From NCBI GenBank assembly GCA_019044685.2, contig JAGTXX020000011.1:2170001-2234000 (forward strand): a stretch of 64,000 bases of DNA, given 5' to 3'. Every line of letters begins with the position of its first letter. Position 1 is the stretch's first letter. Positions 1 through 11,652 of this stretch are shown here, in pieces. Made by a program: the position numbers and the translations under genes. The notes under the pieces were generated by a model. The model ran no database searches and was not told the origin of the DNA. It was given only the letters and a program-made list of their open reading frames with translations. Source of the stretch: Nannochloris sp. 'desiccata' (lineage: Eukaryota; Chlorophyta; Trebouxiophyceae; Chlorellales; Chlorellaceae).

Positions 1-194
1 GATGGCAGATGAGTAGGGATGAGTATACGAAACTTGTCAATTTGGTCAAACCAGATGCTCGAAGTGTGGCTAATATAGTAGCTAATAATGGCTTTGGGGA
101 TCACGATCGGTGGCTCGGTTTTTGGGAAGACGTGTGGCAAAAAAATTTTGATACGTGTGACGAAAATGATAAATGCACCATCTCAGTTTCGTAA
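1..194 (+). CDS. 3' end of an unidentified gene (partial)
   Basis: The frame is open from the left edge of the window (first full codon at base 3) and stops at 192-194, so this looks like a last exon whose upstream part lies outside the window. It contains aromatic-rich coding-like sequence (RWLGFWEDVWQKNFD) and a Cys pair near the C-terminus (TCDENDKC). I do not recognise the family. It could also be a chance open frame; only sequence to the left would decide. Confidence 0.3.
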   Translation, partial: WQMSRDEYTKLVNLVKPDARSVANIVANNGFGDHDRWLGFWEDVWQKNFDTCDENDKCTISVS

Positions 195-779
195 TAATTA
201 TGTTTTTATGTTGAAATGTTTATTGTTGCTCAAATAAGTAATTACAGTACTAATAAATCGTGATTTCACAAGTAAGTTACATAAGAAAGGCGGTGGAGGA
301 GGCGGTGGGGTTGGCAGCTTTACTTCTTCAAAAGAGCTCAGGGATATCGGTCGTATATGTACGCTTTTAAGGCTATTGTCTGCATGTTAGCATCTCTATC
401 TCTGCATTCCAACAGAGGTGCAGATGCACATGTGGCTTGCCCAACGTTGTGGAAAGGAACCTTTTCACTGTTGAAGAAATAAAATTTTTGGGAGATATTC
501 CGAGCGCATTTCTGACACATTTCTGATAATGAAAAATTAATTGAAATTCATACATCGTGTAGCCTTGGCCTGTTCAGGCGAGCTGTTCTTTTCTGGCGGC
601 GTAGATTAATCCAATTGGCAGCTACTCGATTGGGACAGCTTCTTTTCCAGGCTTTAAGCTGCCAAACGAGAGCCATTATGCGCTATATGCTTTGATACCG
701 ACCCCTAAATATCATTGAACGCTTCCAAAAGCGTCATTGCCACCCAAGCTTTTAATAGGCAATTCAAATATCTTGAGAA
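195..779. other. Intergenic; no gene seen
   Basis: AT-rich spacer upstream of the S6K-type kinase. It holds short open frames on the minus strand without recognisable motifs. It includes the kinase 5' leader, and no convincing core promoter motif was seen. Confidence 0.5.
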
Positions 780-2734
780 ATGCCTCTCAACGTCAACGCC
801 TCAGAATGGCAACCCGCCGGGGCGCTTACCAAACACCTAGCAAAAATCAAGCTAACACGTGGGGTCGCTGAGAAATTCCACGCAGAGTCTCACGACCGCT
901 CAGGAGATAATACAAGAAGTAAAGGTTGGGCCGGGGCGTCGTCTGACAATCAAGAGCCTCAGTCTCCTACACCTAGCTGCTCTAGCGATATCGAGAATGC
1001 TATTGAAGATGAATTACAGTTTGAAGAGATGTTTGACAGAGTGAATAGTGGCCACAACAGCGCACACTCCACACCTAGAGCTTCGGTAAGATAAAATATA
1101 TTTTACATACGTTACTGTTATTCACAATGTTAACACTAACACTATATACATCATTGTATATATCATTAACAAATATATTTATAGATTAATTGAATCCATA
1201 CGTCTCACCGATTTTCCGTTCCTTTTTTTAATGGAACTTTACAGCTTGTTGGTCCTTCTCCCATGCCATCTCCAGCAGCGTCACCTCAAACTCGCTGCCC
1301 ACTGTTGGCTGTCACAGAAGGCATCGGCTCATTACCGTCTTCTAGTGGCGGTGGTGGCGCCTTCTCTGGGCCTAATAGCTTGCGCAATGGCACTCTCCCT
1401 GCAGTAGCCACTGCACATATACCTTTGGAAGTACCACTTGAACCTATAGAAGAGATGCCTACTGTAATTACCCACGTTGAAACCGAAGCCAGTGCTGCAG
1501 CTGCTTCTGCTGCCGGGGGTCACCGCCGTCTCGGGCCGAACGACTTTGATTTACTCCGCGTCGTTGGGCAAGGCGCATTCGGCAAGGTTTTTCAAGTTAG
1601 AAAACGTGCTACTGGGGAAGTTTTCGCAATGAAAGTAATGCGGAAAGATAGAATTTTAGAAAGACGCCACGGCGAGTATGTCCGTGCAGAACGGGATGCT
1701 TTAACCGCTGTAGTACACCCTTACATCGTCACATTACGTTACTCCTTCCAAACAACTACAAAATTATACCTGGTGTTAGATTTCATTAATGGTGGCCACT
1801 TATTTTTCCAGTTATATCGAGCGGGCACTTTTGATGAAAATTTAGCTAAACTCTACACCGCAGAATTGGTCCTTGCAATCACGCATTTACATTCTTTGGG
1901 TTTCGTCCACAGAGACTTGAAGCCGGAGAATGTTCTGTTAGATTCTCAGGGTCACATTCGGGTTACGGACTTTGGTTTAGCCAAGGGGAACATGAGCGAC
2001 GCAGAAGACAAGCGGAGTAATAGTTTCATAGGAACGATGGAATACATGGCTCCAGAGGTGATAGCAGGCCGTGGCCACGGGAAAGCAGTCGATTGGTGGA
2101 GTATTGGTGTCTTATTTTACGAAATGCTGTGTGGAGTACCCCCTTTTAGAGCGAAAAGTCGACCCGGGTTGCAAAAATTGATCACCTCGGCAAAATTAAA
2201 AGTGCCTAATTATCTTAGTAGTGAAGCGACCAGTCTTTTGAAAGGGTTGTTAACAAAGGAAGCAAGCAAGAGACTTGGATTTGGACCGACCGGATCTGCT
2301 GATGTGATGAAACATGCTTTCTTTAAGGGCGTTGACTGGAAGAAATTGGAAATGCGGGATGTGCCGTCGCCTTTTAAACCAACGATACGATCAATTGATT
2401 CGGTTGAGAACTTTGATAAAATCTGGACAGATTTACCTGTGCAGGTAAGAAAATTGAAATTGATCTTGTATATATGTTAAAGTTGATCTATTCAATGAAA
2501 TTTTTTGGTGGACATCCCATCTGGGTAGGTTTATTTTGCTAAGAGTTTGAAATAATAATTAACCTGCAATTTTTTTTTCCACCGCAGGATTCTCCATGTA
2601 CCACCCCAATTGAAAGTAGATCTATTGATGATCATAGCGCCTTTGAAGGGTTTACATACTGCGCTCCGTCGATGTTAGCACAAGCTATGGCATCTAGCGC
2701 TGCTGCCAATAAATTGAAATCTTTGCCTGAATAA
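780..2734 (+). CDS. S6K: AGC-family Ser/Thr kinase, ribosomal S6 kinase type
   Basis: Three exons (780-1085, 1245-2444, 2588-2734), all joined in phase 0, give 550 residues. A long Ser/Pro/Ala-rich N-terminus precedes the kinase domain, which starts near residue 203. Visible motifs are the Gly loop GQGAFGKVF, catalytic HRDLKPEN near 324, DFG near 344 and an activation loop SNSFIGTMEYMAPEV resembling the PDK1-phosphorylated loop of S6K. The short last exon carries a turn motif (DSPCTTP) and a hydrophobic motif FEGFTY near 521, very close to FLGFTY of S6 kinases; in that family this site is phosphorylated by TORC1. No canonical TOS motif was noticed in the N-terminus. The likely role is TOR-dependent control of translation and growth. 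The family call is firm; identity as S6K rather than another AGC kinase rests on the C-terminal motifs. Confidence 0.9.
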
Positions 2735-2842
2735 TAAATGACGTGGAGGGAACCGATTTTTTTTATTGTTTTGTTGTTGTCTTAGATATAGAAACATTTC
2801 ATTTTTTGACCTTTTTTTGTTCTAGCTAACATATGCTATAAG

Positions 2843-2893
<51 letters not shown>

Positions 2894-3372
2894 GATATAT
2901 ATGCCTTTTGATAATGTAATAATAGCGCCGAGGTAGATGTAGTACTACCCCAACGTGGCATAGAGAGGGAGTGGAATTTAAGCTTGTTAAAGTTGCAGGA
3001 GAGGATTGGTCTTCTTGGGAGGACGGTGTAAATAAAGTGCTTGCTATACTCTCTACTGCAACTGCAGTCGAGGTCATCTGTAACTGGGAAGGAGAGCCTT
3101 GCTGCCGGTGCGCTTTGCCCTGTTGCCTCACTACCCCGCGCCTTCAAGCTTCAAAAGGAGAACCCCGGCATGATTTATTACAAAAGAGTAAATAATCTTC
3201 ATTTTTTTGAAGGCTATTTGGCTCAGCACAGGATAAGTTGAATATTCAAAACGTTTTTGGCACGAACGTTTTTGATTTTTTTTAGCGAGAATCTCTATTC
3301 CGACAACTTTATTACCAGCATTCTTTTGCTCACTAGATATATTTCGAGTAACCCATTTACAAGTAAAGTATA
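2735..3372. other. Intergenic with TA microsatellite; no gene seen
   Basis: Spacer between the kinase and the RING gene. Apart from the TA repeat at 2844-2891, only short overlapping open frames with no motifs are present. Confidence 0.5.
2844..2891. repeat. (TA)n microsatellite, about 23 units
   Basis: An uninterrupted alternating TA tract lies about 110 bp after the kinase stop codon and is followed by a second short interrupted TA stretch. It is a simple sequence repeat, likely length-variable. Confidence 0.95.
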
Positions 3373-5131
3373 ATGGAAGAAGATCATATGGTAGGAGCCC
3401 CAGGAGCTCATTCATCCGAGCCCATTTTAAAGAGAAAACGCAGACGCTCTTCAGCCGAAGTCCTTGATCTCTCTGAAGGTAACTCGACGGATTGGAAATG
3501 CACGCGATTCCCCTCATTTCTTACAACCTAGTGACAGTAATAAAAAAATCTCACATCTTTTTCATTTCCACCTTTGCTCCCCAGTCGCGGCTTCTGCTCC
3601 TTCTTTGCGGCACCTCCCTCGCTTAAGAGTCTCTCCTCCGAAACAGAATCAGCCTGAACTGAACGTAAAACCCGTTGGACAAGCTGAAGACTCTCCTATC
3701 TACATTGACGATGAGCGCAGCTCTAGACCACCAGTCCGCCAAACTAGCAAACCCCGTCGCAACACTGTAACAGCAAATGTACAGCAGTCTGTGTCCCCTC
3801 GTCGCAGCTCTTTACGTATTACTCTTCCCGCAACACGCCGCTCTAGATGGCGAGAAATCCAAGATACAACCAACCCCAATGAGCAAGCCAACAACGACAA
3901 GAACAACAATGATGGTCCTCACAGTGATGGTGATGGCTTTCTTGCGCGCCGGCTTCAAGCTGAAGAAGAGATGCGAGCCGCTCGTGAACGCAGAGATTTA
4001 CAATACCGCATGCAAGAATTAGAACGTGCAGAAGCGGAAACGCTCGCTGCCGTTGCAGCTTCAGGAGACCGCGGACAACAAGCAAGACATCCCCGTCGTC
4101 TCAGTGGTGGTGCTTCAGTTCCTGATGAACCTCCTCGTCGTCGTAGTAGTAGCAGTCGAGCTTACAATAATAGCCTTAGACTCTTTTCCAATGCAAATGG
4201 TCGGCATGGCCGTGATTATGAAGGTAATATGTCTACTGTAGAAAGAAGAAGAGGACGAGGTAGGGGTGACGCTTCTGATCCTTTTAATCACAGAGATCAT
4301 ATTTCCTCTTCTGCTGCTGAGGCGGCTGCCACTGGTTTGTTTACTGGCAGTGATGCTCTACCTCTTCTGTCAACTGGGCCTGGTTCAGATCCGCGTAGAG
4401 GACGGGGAGGTGGATACCCTGGTCATGCTTCTACGTTGCCCCTTTCCATGGGCTTTTCCGAGGCCATGTCTGAGTTTTTAATGAGAGAAGCAGCTGCAGA
4501 GGCGGAAGCAGAGGCCGCTTGGAATCGAGAGCATTCTGATAACAACAATGACGAAGGCAGTGAAGGTGACATTGAAGATGCTTTTATTGATGAGATGATG
4601 TTGGAAGCAACTCATAGAGGCGGAGACCGAGACCAAGGGCGTATGTCTAGATCGACTCGTCCATTTGAACCATCACGTCGTCGTGGAGGTGCTGGGCCAG
4701 GAAGACCCAGAGAAGAAGATGTAGGAGGAAGAAGGGGTCATTTCTCTTCGATATTAAGTGAATTAGCAGCACTTCACCAAGCCGTCATGGGGGCCAGGAA
4801 CAGCAGCCTTCCCTCCGACTTGTTATTTAGCGATCGTGATTTCACTGAAGATGATTATGAAGCTTTGTTGGCTCTTGATGAGGGAGTAGAGAATAGAAAA
4901 GGAGCTAAACAGGATGTTATTAATCAACTGCATAGTGAACGAGTGCCTAGGGGCAGTGGCAGGCAAGCTGCATACGGCGATTGTTGTATTTGTTTAGATC
5001 GTATTAACGCAGGTCAAGTCGTGAGGAAGTTGGAATGTTGTCATCATTTTCATAAAGGGTGTGTGGACAAGTGGTTAAAACAAAAAGCCAGCTGCCCTAT
5101 CTGTCAAAGGAAAATAGGAGAACCACTGTAG
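3373..5131 (+). CDS. RING-H2 finger protein, probable E3 ubiquitin ligase
   Basis: Two exons, 3373-3478 and 3585-5131, joined in phase 1, give about 550 residues. The short first exon encodes a basic cluster (KRKRRR) that looks like a nuclear localisation signal. The middle is long, Arg/Ser/Gly/Glu-rich and low in complexity. At the C-terminus (about 500-545) is a RING-H2 finger: CCICLD, then LECCHHFHKGC, then CPIC, so the zinc ligands follow the C3H2C3 order. In this layout (disordered N-terminal part plus terminal RING-H2) such proteins act as E3 ligases that bind E2 enzymes; the substrate cannot be inferred. The start was chosen because ATG 3373 opens an exon with a clean GT-AG junction into the long frame. 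A TGTAA signal lies 57 nt after the stop. Confidence 0.85.
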
Positions 5132-5187
5132 AGGAGAAAGGTGTGTTATTAACGCACTAGCTTTTACGAGATCTATGCCTAGTATTG

Positions 5188-5192
5188 TGTAA
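5188..5192 (+). terminator. TGTAA poly(A) signal of the RING gene
   Basis: TGTAA lies 57 nt after the stop codon at 5129-5131. TGTAA is the standard near-upstream poly(A) element in chlorophyte algae. Confidence 0.55.
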
Positions 5193-5302
5193 ATAACTCC
5201 AGTGGTATAAAGACCCTATAAAAGGCACACTGCCCACTCTGGCAAAGGGAGATGATGCAGAGCACAGCTATGCAAACTTTTCATTTTTAGAGAGCAGAAG
5301 CG

Positions 5303-5310
5303 GCGGCAAA
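5303..5310 (-). promoter_or_regulatory. E2F-like site upstream of XRCC3
   Basis: On the minus strand this reads TTTGCCGC, which fits the E2F consensus TTTSSCGC. It lies about 165 bp upstream of the XRCC3 start. E2F control of repair and replication genes is common, but one octamer match is weak evidence. Confidence 0.25.
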
Positions 5311-5474
5311 AAATAACTAATTTGGTTTTAGTCATTCGCTGGGTTATTCCTTTGTCAAAATATTTCAGACCCCATCTAGATTAGATTTTAGATAGATTTT
5401 TCGGAAGCATATCTAATTCGAGGGGCAAACTTTTCAAATGAGTTCAAGATCACTTTTCAATTGAAAGTATACAG

Positions 5475-6670
5475 ATGATGTGCTACAAGGGCACGGTGAA
5501 ACGTGGATTTGCAGAAACATGTAGCCTAACATGTCCTATTTTAGATCACTTCTTTCGGGGAGGTCTACCGTGTGGCTCCATCACTGAATTAACAGGTTTG
5601 TTCAGATCATTTTTTTTATAATTCTCTTAAGAATCTACATTTCCTTCGCAATCTTTCTCTATATAAATAACATCAATCTATACATCTTCATAGGTGAAGC
5701 ATCGGCTTCAAAAACGCAGGTTTGTCTCCAACTCCTTCTCAACTGCCAACTTCCTCGCTCGCTCGGCGGTCTCGACGGCAGTGCTTTGTACATCTACACA
5801 GAAGGAGAGCCTGCCCTTGATAGACTTAGAGAACTCGCTACAATGATTCCTTATAGACTAGACCCTTCGAGTACCCTGTCGCTCCCAGCTAATCTAGATT
5901 TAATGAATAATGTTTTCCTGGAGACCGGTTTTGAAGATGGGTCTCAGCTGCTAGCACGACTCCACCGATTACGACCTTCTCTAGAGCGCAGAGGTCCTCG
6001 AAGAATACGTTTATTAGTAGTAGATTCCATAGCATGTTTATTTAGGGACCTATTAGGAGCAAATACAGACGCAAAGAAGAACAAACAAGAAGGACAAAAG
6101 AATACTAGTTCTAGTCCTACAGACAGCGGGGGTGTTGACGATGACAAGAAAGCAGCACATTTAGTAGGAGACCCTCCAAGTATCGACAGTCTTTCTGACC
6201 GTACAGAACTCCTCTTTCAAATCTCCTCTCTTTTACGCAAATATGCAGACGAGTTTAACCTCGTTGTGGTGGTTACGAATCAAATTATGGATGCTGTCGG
6301 TGGAAATGGGGCTGCCGCTGGACACACTGGAGGTCTCCTTTTACACTCTAGCGGTCGAGAAGTGATCCCTGCGTTAGGCCTGGCATGGGCTAATTGTATC
6401 AATACACGTGTTTTCTTATCGAAAGAGACTATAGGCGCACGTGGGGCCACGAAGGTTGTAGAAAGGGGGCCACCAGGGGCCGGGTTGCAGAGAGCGATAG
6501 ACGCTGGTGCAGCAACCGTGCCGAATTTCGCTCCACAGCTTAGACACATGCAGATAGTGTTTAGTCCTATGCTTCCTCAAGGAAAATGTGCGTATGTGGT
6601 GGAGAAGACAGGGGTAAGAGGCGTTCACCCGTCTGCTGTTCAAGCAGCGCCAGAACTAAATTCGAATTAA
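5475..6670 (+). CDS. XRCC3: RAD51 paralog XRCC3
   Basis: Two exons, 5475-5595 and 5694-6670, joined in phase 1, give 365 residues. The sequence CPILDHFFRGGLPCGSITEL followed by the ATP-binding loop and CLQLLLNCQLP is characteristic of XRCC3, and GSALYIYTEG, LLVVDSIACLFR (Walker B region) and VVVVTNQIMD follow in family order. XRCC3 pairs with RAD51C in homologous recombination in the nucleus. The Walker A loop reads GEASASKTQ: the last Gly of GxxxxGKT is Ser, encoded at 5708-5710. A low-complexity insertion (Lys/Gln/Ser/Asp-rich) sits between strands near residues 140-165. The start was chosen because an upstream ATG at about 5437 reaches a stop within nine codons. TGTAA follows the stop by about 110 nt. 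Confidence 0.9.
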
Positions 6671-6777
6671 GAATTCTTAAAGCTTGCGACATGTATTTAC
6701 CTGTCTATTTTACACTACTATCCGATAATAATGGGTAATCAAAGAAAATTATATATACTCTTCTGTACATTGTACAC

Positions 6778-6782
6778 TGTAA
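6778..6782 (+). terminator. TGTAA poly(A) signal of XRCC3
   Basis: TGTAA lies 108 nt after the XRCC3 stop, within the short convergent spacer shared with the NPC1 3' end. Confidence 0.4.
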
Positions 6783-6834
6783 TATCATTCTGAATATAAC
6801 TACGGAAACAAAAAGGTTGATTTATTCTGTTTTA

Positions 6835-9800
6835 TTAAAAATTTGGCCGAGACCGTCCCGACAATCCATCCTTTGATTTCCGCCTTAGCCTCCAATGATG
6901 AAACGCTTCAGGCCCTACGACAGACAGCACAATAGGCAAGAAAACCAGTCCATGCAATGCTCCCAACACGACCAACGCAAGGTAAAATTTGAAAAAATAT
7001 ATCCTAAAAATCGCTGTATGAGCTCCAGCAAGTACTGCAACACCCACAAGTTTGGTCGCTGTAATGCCACTGAGCACTGCAGCACCAACATCAGTTAAAG
7101 CAGCGGCTATTCGCTGTTCTTTAGTGCCTGGAGCTTCCATAAAAGCATGCATTATATGAACACAGAACTCAACCCCAATACCCACTGCTGCAGCCAAGTT
7201 GACAAGGCTTACAGCGTTGGCTTGAATGCCAGCGACCGCCATAACCCCAGCAAGGTCGATGCACAGCATAGTTAAAGTTCCCAATACAAGCGCTGCCGCC
7301 CAAGGACTGGAGGTGGCGATTAAACATAAAACAAAAATCGCCACTGCTGCCGAGCCTAACATGGTCAAAGCTTCCCCGCCTAAAGTGAGGTATTGTTCAA
7401 AGAAAACATGGAAGATAGAATATGAAAAGATAGTTATATTCAAATCTTTAGATGCTTGTGTAGCAAGATCTCGACTCGATCTCACTGCGGCAATAAAATC
7501 TTGCTGTTTTGACAACGGGTGGTAGTAACTCAAAAATGCAGAAGCGGAGACAACTCCTTCAGAAAGCCCTTTAATTCCAGTCACATCTTGCGTATCCCGT
7601 TGAATACTATTCGAATACGCACCAACACCCCCTTTGGCACACTGCTCTGAAGGTTTCGCTTGCATAAACTGAGGCAGCCGAGTTATAAAATCGTTCTTCC
7701 CAGGAATTGATCCAGGTGGAAGATCTTCTGGAGCAAAGCAGGCATAGCACGAATCACACAAATGCGTGGACTGGTCTGGATCGTCGATAATAGTAGGGTC
7801 AAAGCAGGGAAATTGGTCTGGAGGAGGACAAAAAGTGCTGTTTGGGAACACCCGACAGCATTGAGGAATTTCAGGAGAGACCCAAGAGAGAAAGTCATCA
7901 AGCCAAGAAGACGCTGGACTCGCCAGGGAGGATTGCCACGGTGTTCGCGCGCCTTGAGAAATACGATTAAGCAAAGAATCATCATCACAACCAGCTACAG
8001 AGCAAATTTTATTAATTTCCCGAGAGTCGGAAATATTTAAATTTTCTACTACAAAACTTACTGGAGGCCCGACTCGTAACAACGTGGTCACATCCGAGAA
8101 ATATTTCTGTAAATACGAGTCTTGGGGTAGAGCCACCCGTTGATCTAGACCTTTTTCGAGCCGTGGCAACATGGCGCAACTAAATAAAGTCAACCCTGAA
8201 AAAATCAGAATGATGATTCCTTTGACTATGGGACTGCTTAAGAAAGGAGCGTGGAGGCGTTGCATGTACCATTGAAGAAAAGGACCTACACCCCAGCCAC
8301 CTTGGCTTGTAGTATAATTACTACAATACCGAGAAGAACGCTGCTGTGCTGGTTTGCCACCACCTCCACCATCAGCTCCACCACCGCCAAAAATATTTTC
8401 TTCTTCTTCTTCTTCTTCATAGCTAGTTTCTCCCTGTTGCTGTTCATCTTCTTCTTCCATCCAGGGCGCTGGAGCTTTCATCCACGGTATAAAATCATAC
8501 CTCCTTTCTTCCACTCTTTTAGCGTCCAACGCCAGCAAAGCAGGCATAGCAGCAACTTGAAGCAGGAAATTCGTAGCAATGGCCAAAGCAGCACAGGCTG
8601 CGAAATCGCGTAATGCAGGCATACTGGTTAAAGTCCCTACTGCAAAGCCCATAGTTTCTGCAGTGGCAGCAAGAAGCATGGAAGGACCTGCAGATGCTAA
8701 GGCGCCTGCTGCGCGTGCTGCGGGGGAGATACTAGACGTACGAGCAATTTTCTCTGAAGCTTGTGTAAGGATAAAAACGTTGTCTACACCAATTGCAAGG
8801 GCTAAAAATGGAATAACTTCCATAATTATCAACGTGGCATTGATGCCCAGCCATCCACAGATGCCTAATGCAGCCGCAACAACAGCAGCAACGAGTAAAA
8901 CGCCGCCTAACGCAAGCAGCGTTTTCCCATGCACTAATGCAGTTTTCAAATTTGCACCACTTGGAATAGTACTTAAAGCCAATGCTACATACAGTACCAT
9001 CATCAAGTACGATTTAGCTACCGTACCAGCATCTGCATTGCTTTCTCTTTTTAATTCATCTTCAACGCTGCGTTCTGCTGAGAAGGATAAGAGTAAATTT
9101 TTAGATTTTGCAAGATCCGTTAGCTTACCCTGCGCTAGTTTTAAGAAAGCAGCTTCCCATGCTTCGACGTCTTGGCGTAGTTGGAGTGAGGAAGAAAGGG
9201 GGTAGGTGATTATAAATGCCGTTGCCGTCTCAGCATACCAGGAGGTAATACTAGTAGACGTAGAGGAGTTTGTTTTTTCCGGTGGAGGTGCAAGCGGTGG
9301 AAAGCCACCCAGCACCACTTTCGGATCCACCGGCGCGCCTGTCGACGCTCTACATGCAATATTCCAATGCTCATAACAAAATTCAGGAGATAGTTTGGGC
9401 CCACCAGAACTCCCATCGTAATTATCTAAGCTTCCTTGCCAATATTCTAAGACGCTTTGTGTGGCACAGGCATCACCGAGCGGCTTAAAACACACAGACT
9501 GCAACGTTATTGATTCTTTTTGGTCTGGTCTCTGTGGTGAAGTTGTGTTTATTGCCAAGGCATCGACTTCAGCTTGTATAGCGAAGAGTAAGCGGATGTT
9601 CTCGTCATTTGTTATAGCTGGAGGTACCGCAGAACCATTATTATTAATGGTGGAATTCCCGTCAATCCTACTAGTGGCATTAGTCGACAAAATTAGCTGG
9701 GAGATACGATAAAATGGGCCAAACGCCGCTTCATAGCTCTTTCTTTCCGCAGCAGCTTGAGACCCAGGCCCAACCCACAATTTTGCTGGTTCTGTAACGA

Positions 9801-11356
9801 GCTGTAAGTGTACTATTCCCAACATGGCAAGTACTAAAAAGAAAGTACAAACACCGAGGGTCCTCCAGGGTCGAATGGCACAAGAAAATCCTATCCATCT
9901 AAAAATAGATCTAATTATTTCTTCTGTTATTGGGTACTCAATAATCTCATCTTCATCATTGACAGCCGCAGAAGGAGGAGCTGCACCTGTCGAGGCGGTG
10001 TTTGAATTGAGTAGCATTGCTGCTGTGGCTGCTGAGGGTTGCTGTCCTACAGGAGGGAGGAGTGGTGCTGCTGCTGGAGCACTTGAACCTCCAACAGTAA
10101 TTTCATCTTGTGAATCTTCTATAGGAGTATCTAGTAAAGGATCTTCTAATGGACCACCCTCGACACCAACACCAAAACCGTCTCCACCGCCACCGCTGCT
10201 GCTAAAATATTGAGCCTCTTGTACTTGCTGTGATCTCACAAAGCTTATAAACGCAGGAATACACGCCGCAATAGCTAAAAATACAGCCAAAAAAGTCAAA
10301 TCTAGGCAGGTAAACGGTCCTGGAGTATGTAATGCAGGGCATCCTGCAGCTGGTGGTGGTGGTGGCGGCTCGGGAGGTTTGCAATTAGCTGCGGAGGGGC
10401 AATCTCCACAGGAGCAGGCAAAGGGGCTATCCCCACAGCCTACCATTGTTCCATTCATAGCCTTCATTTCTCTTTTGGGAAGTTTTTCTATAGAAGGAAA
10501 ATTAATCTGAAAAGGGGAACCCTGCGGCGGAAATCTTCTATCTTTGAGCAGGCCTATAAAATCGAGCCACTCTTGATAATTTTTAGCTCCTCCACCGACT
10601 AGACTCATAGCTTGGATATTTAATGGTGCGAAAATGACGTCGGAGCAGGAATTGTAGAAATTTTCGCCGAAGACTGGGGATATATATATGTCCATTTCTG
10701 CTACTGCATTGTTGTTGACACTTTCTTCTTTTTTCCTTTCTTCTTTTCTTCCTTCTTCTGCAGGGGAGGGACTCTTGATGTCACCATCAACAACCGCGTC
10801 CTGGACAGCAGTTATATTTGCAAAGGTCGCCTGGTCGGGGGAACAGGTTAATAAACAAAAGAACGATTTAAAATTGTGGTTGCACGCTGGACACCCAACT
10901 AAAAATATACTCGCTTGCTGGATGGATTTCTGTAGAATGTCTAATTGGTCTTCAGTGCAGCAGACTGCAGGGTCGGGGCCTAGTTCTGCAGCGAGTTGAG
11001 GGCAGACTTGTTGAAATTTTTTCAGAGCTGTGGATGATGGCAACGACTCTGCTGGTTTGTTGATAGCGCAAGGCAAGAAATCTTCTGTGCTATCTTTTCG
11101 GTGACCACAGGTACCGTATGTAGCACACTGCCCAGGGGAATGATCGAACGTGCGCCACTCATCTGCGGCCAACGCCCTGGAAAATAGAATACAAAATAAT
11201 AAGCGGCGGTGAGATGCAAGATGCAGAGAATGCGAAAGCGCATTCATTGATCAAGATGAACCAATAATTAGGTGCAGTAAATAAAGACTAAAATACCAAC
11301 CTGCTGGAAAAGCAGAAGAGCGCCGCTACGCTGAAATAGAATAGGGCAGACCTCAT
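6835..11356 (-). CDS. NPC1: NPC1-type sterol transporter (Niemann-Pick C1)
   Basis: Two exons, 11356-11301 (signal peptide) and 11176-6835, phase 2, give 1465 residues against about 1280 in the human protein. After a hydrophobic signal comes the Cys-rich N-terminal sterol-binding domain (GQCATYGTCGHR, CPACNHNF, CLLTCSPDQ). It is followed by a first transmembrane segment, a luminal domain, a sterol-sensing domain with IPFLALAIGVDNVFILTQ, a second luminal domain and a C-terminal membrane block (VGIGVEFCVHIMHAF). In animals and fungi NPC1 moves sterol out of lysosomes or vacuoles, receiving it from NPC2. Extra length comes from hydrophilic insertions: Lys/Glu-rich near residue 165, Asp/Glu/Ser-rich after the first membrane helix, and a poly-Glu plus poly-Gly block after the sterol-sensing domain. 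The tail ends SRPNF rather than the LLNF motif of mammals. Confidence 0.95.
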
Positions 11357-11652
11357 TTTACCAATCAGAGATCACTTCGAAGACACTGTCGGCGACCGCT
11401 TTTGGCTGCATTGGGCCATTTTATCAGTATCCTCGAATTATTTAAATTATATATGCGGCTGCACAACGCAAAATAGTAGCTAGCACGGTGGCCTTTGCAC
11501 TTGGGAGCGCTGGCCAAGTTTGTGGAAACTCTTAATCCTGTTGCTCTAGCATAGAGCATTGTCGTTAAATCTGAAAATAAAATTATTGGCTTGGACAAGA
11601 CCCTGCATTCACCAACGATAGCGAATTTATCACTTCTAAAATCTTAAAAGCA

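Larger units (their letters stand above)
5132..5474. other. Intergenic between RING gene and XRCC3
   Basis: Holds the RING gene poly(A) signal (5188-5192), a TATA-like octamer around 5216-5223 and an E2F-like site (5303-5310). No gene was seen. Confidence 0.5.

Noticed and set aside
2844..2891. TA repeat as an origin or functional element
   Set aside because: A plain microsatellite in an intergenic 3' flank; nothing around it suggests replication or regulation.
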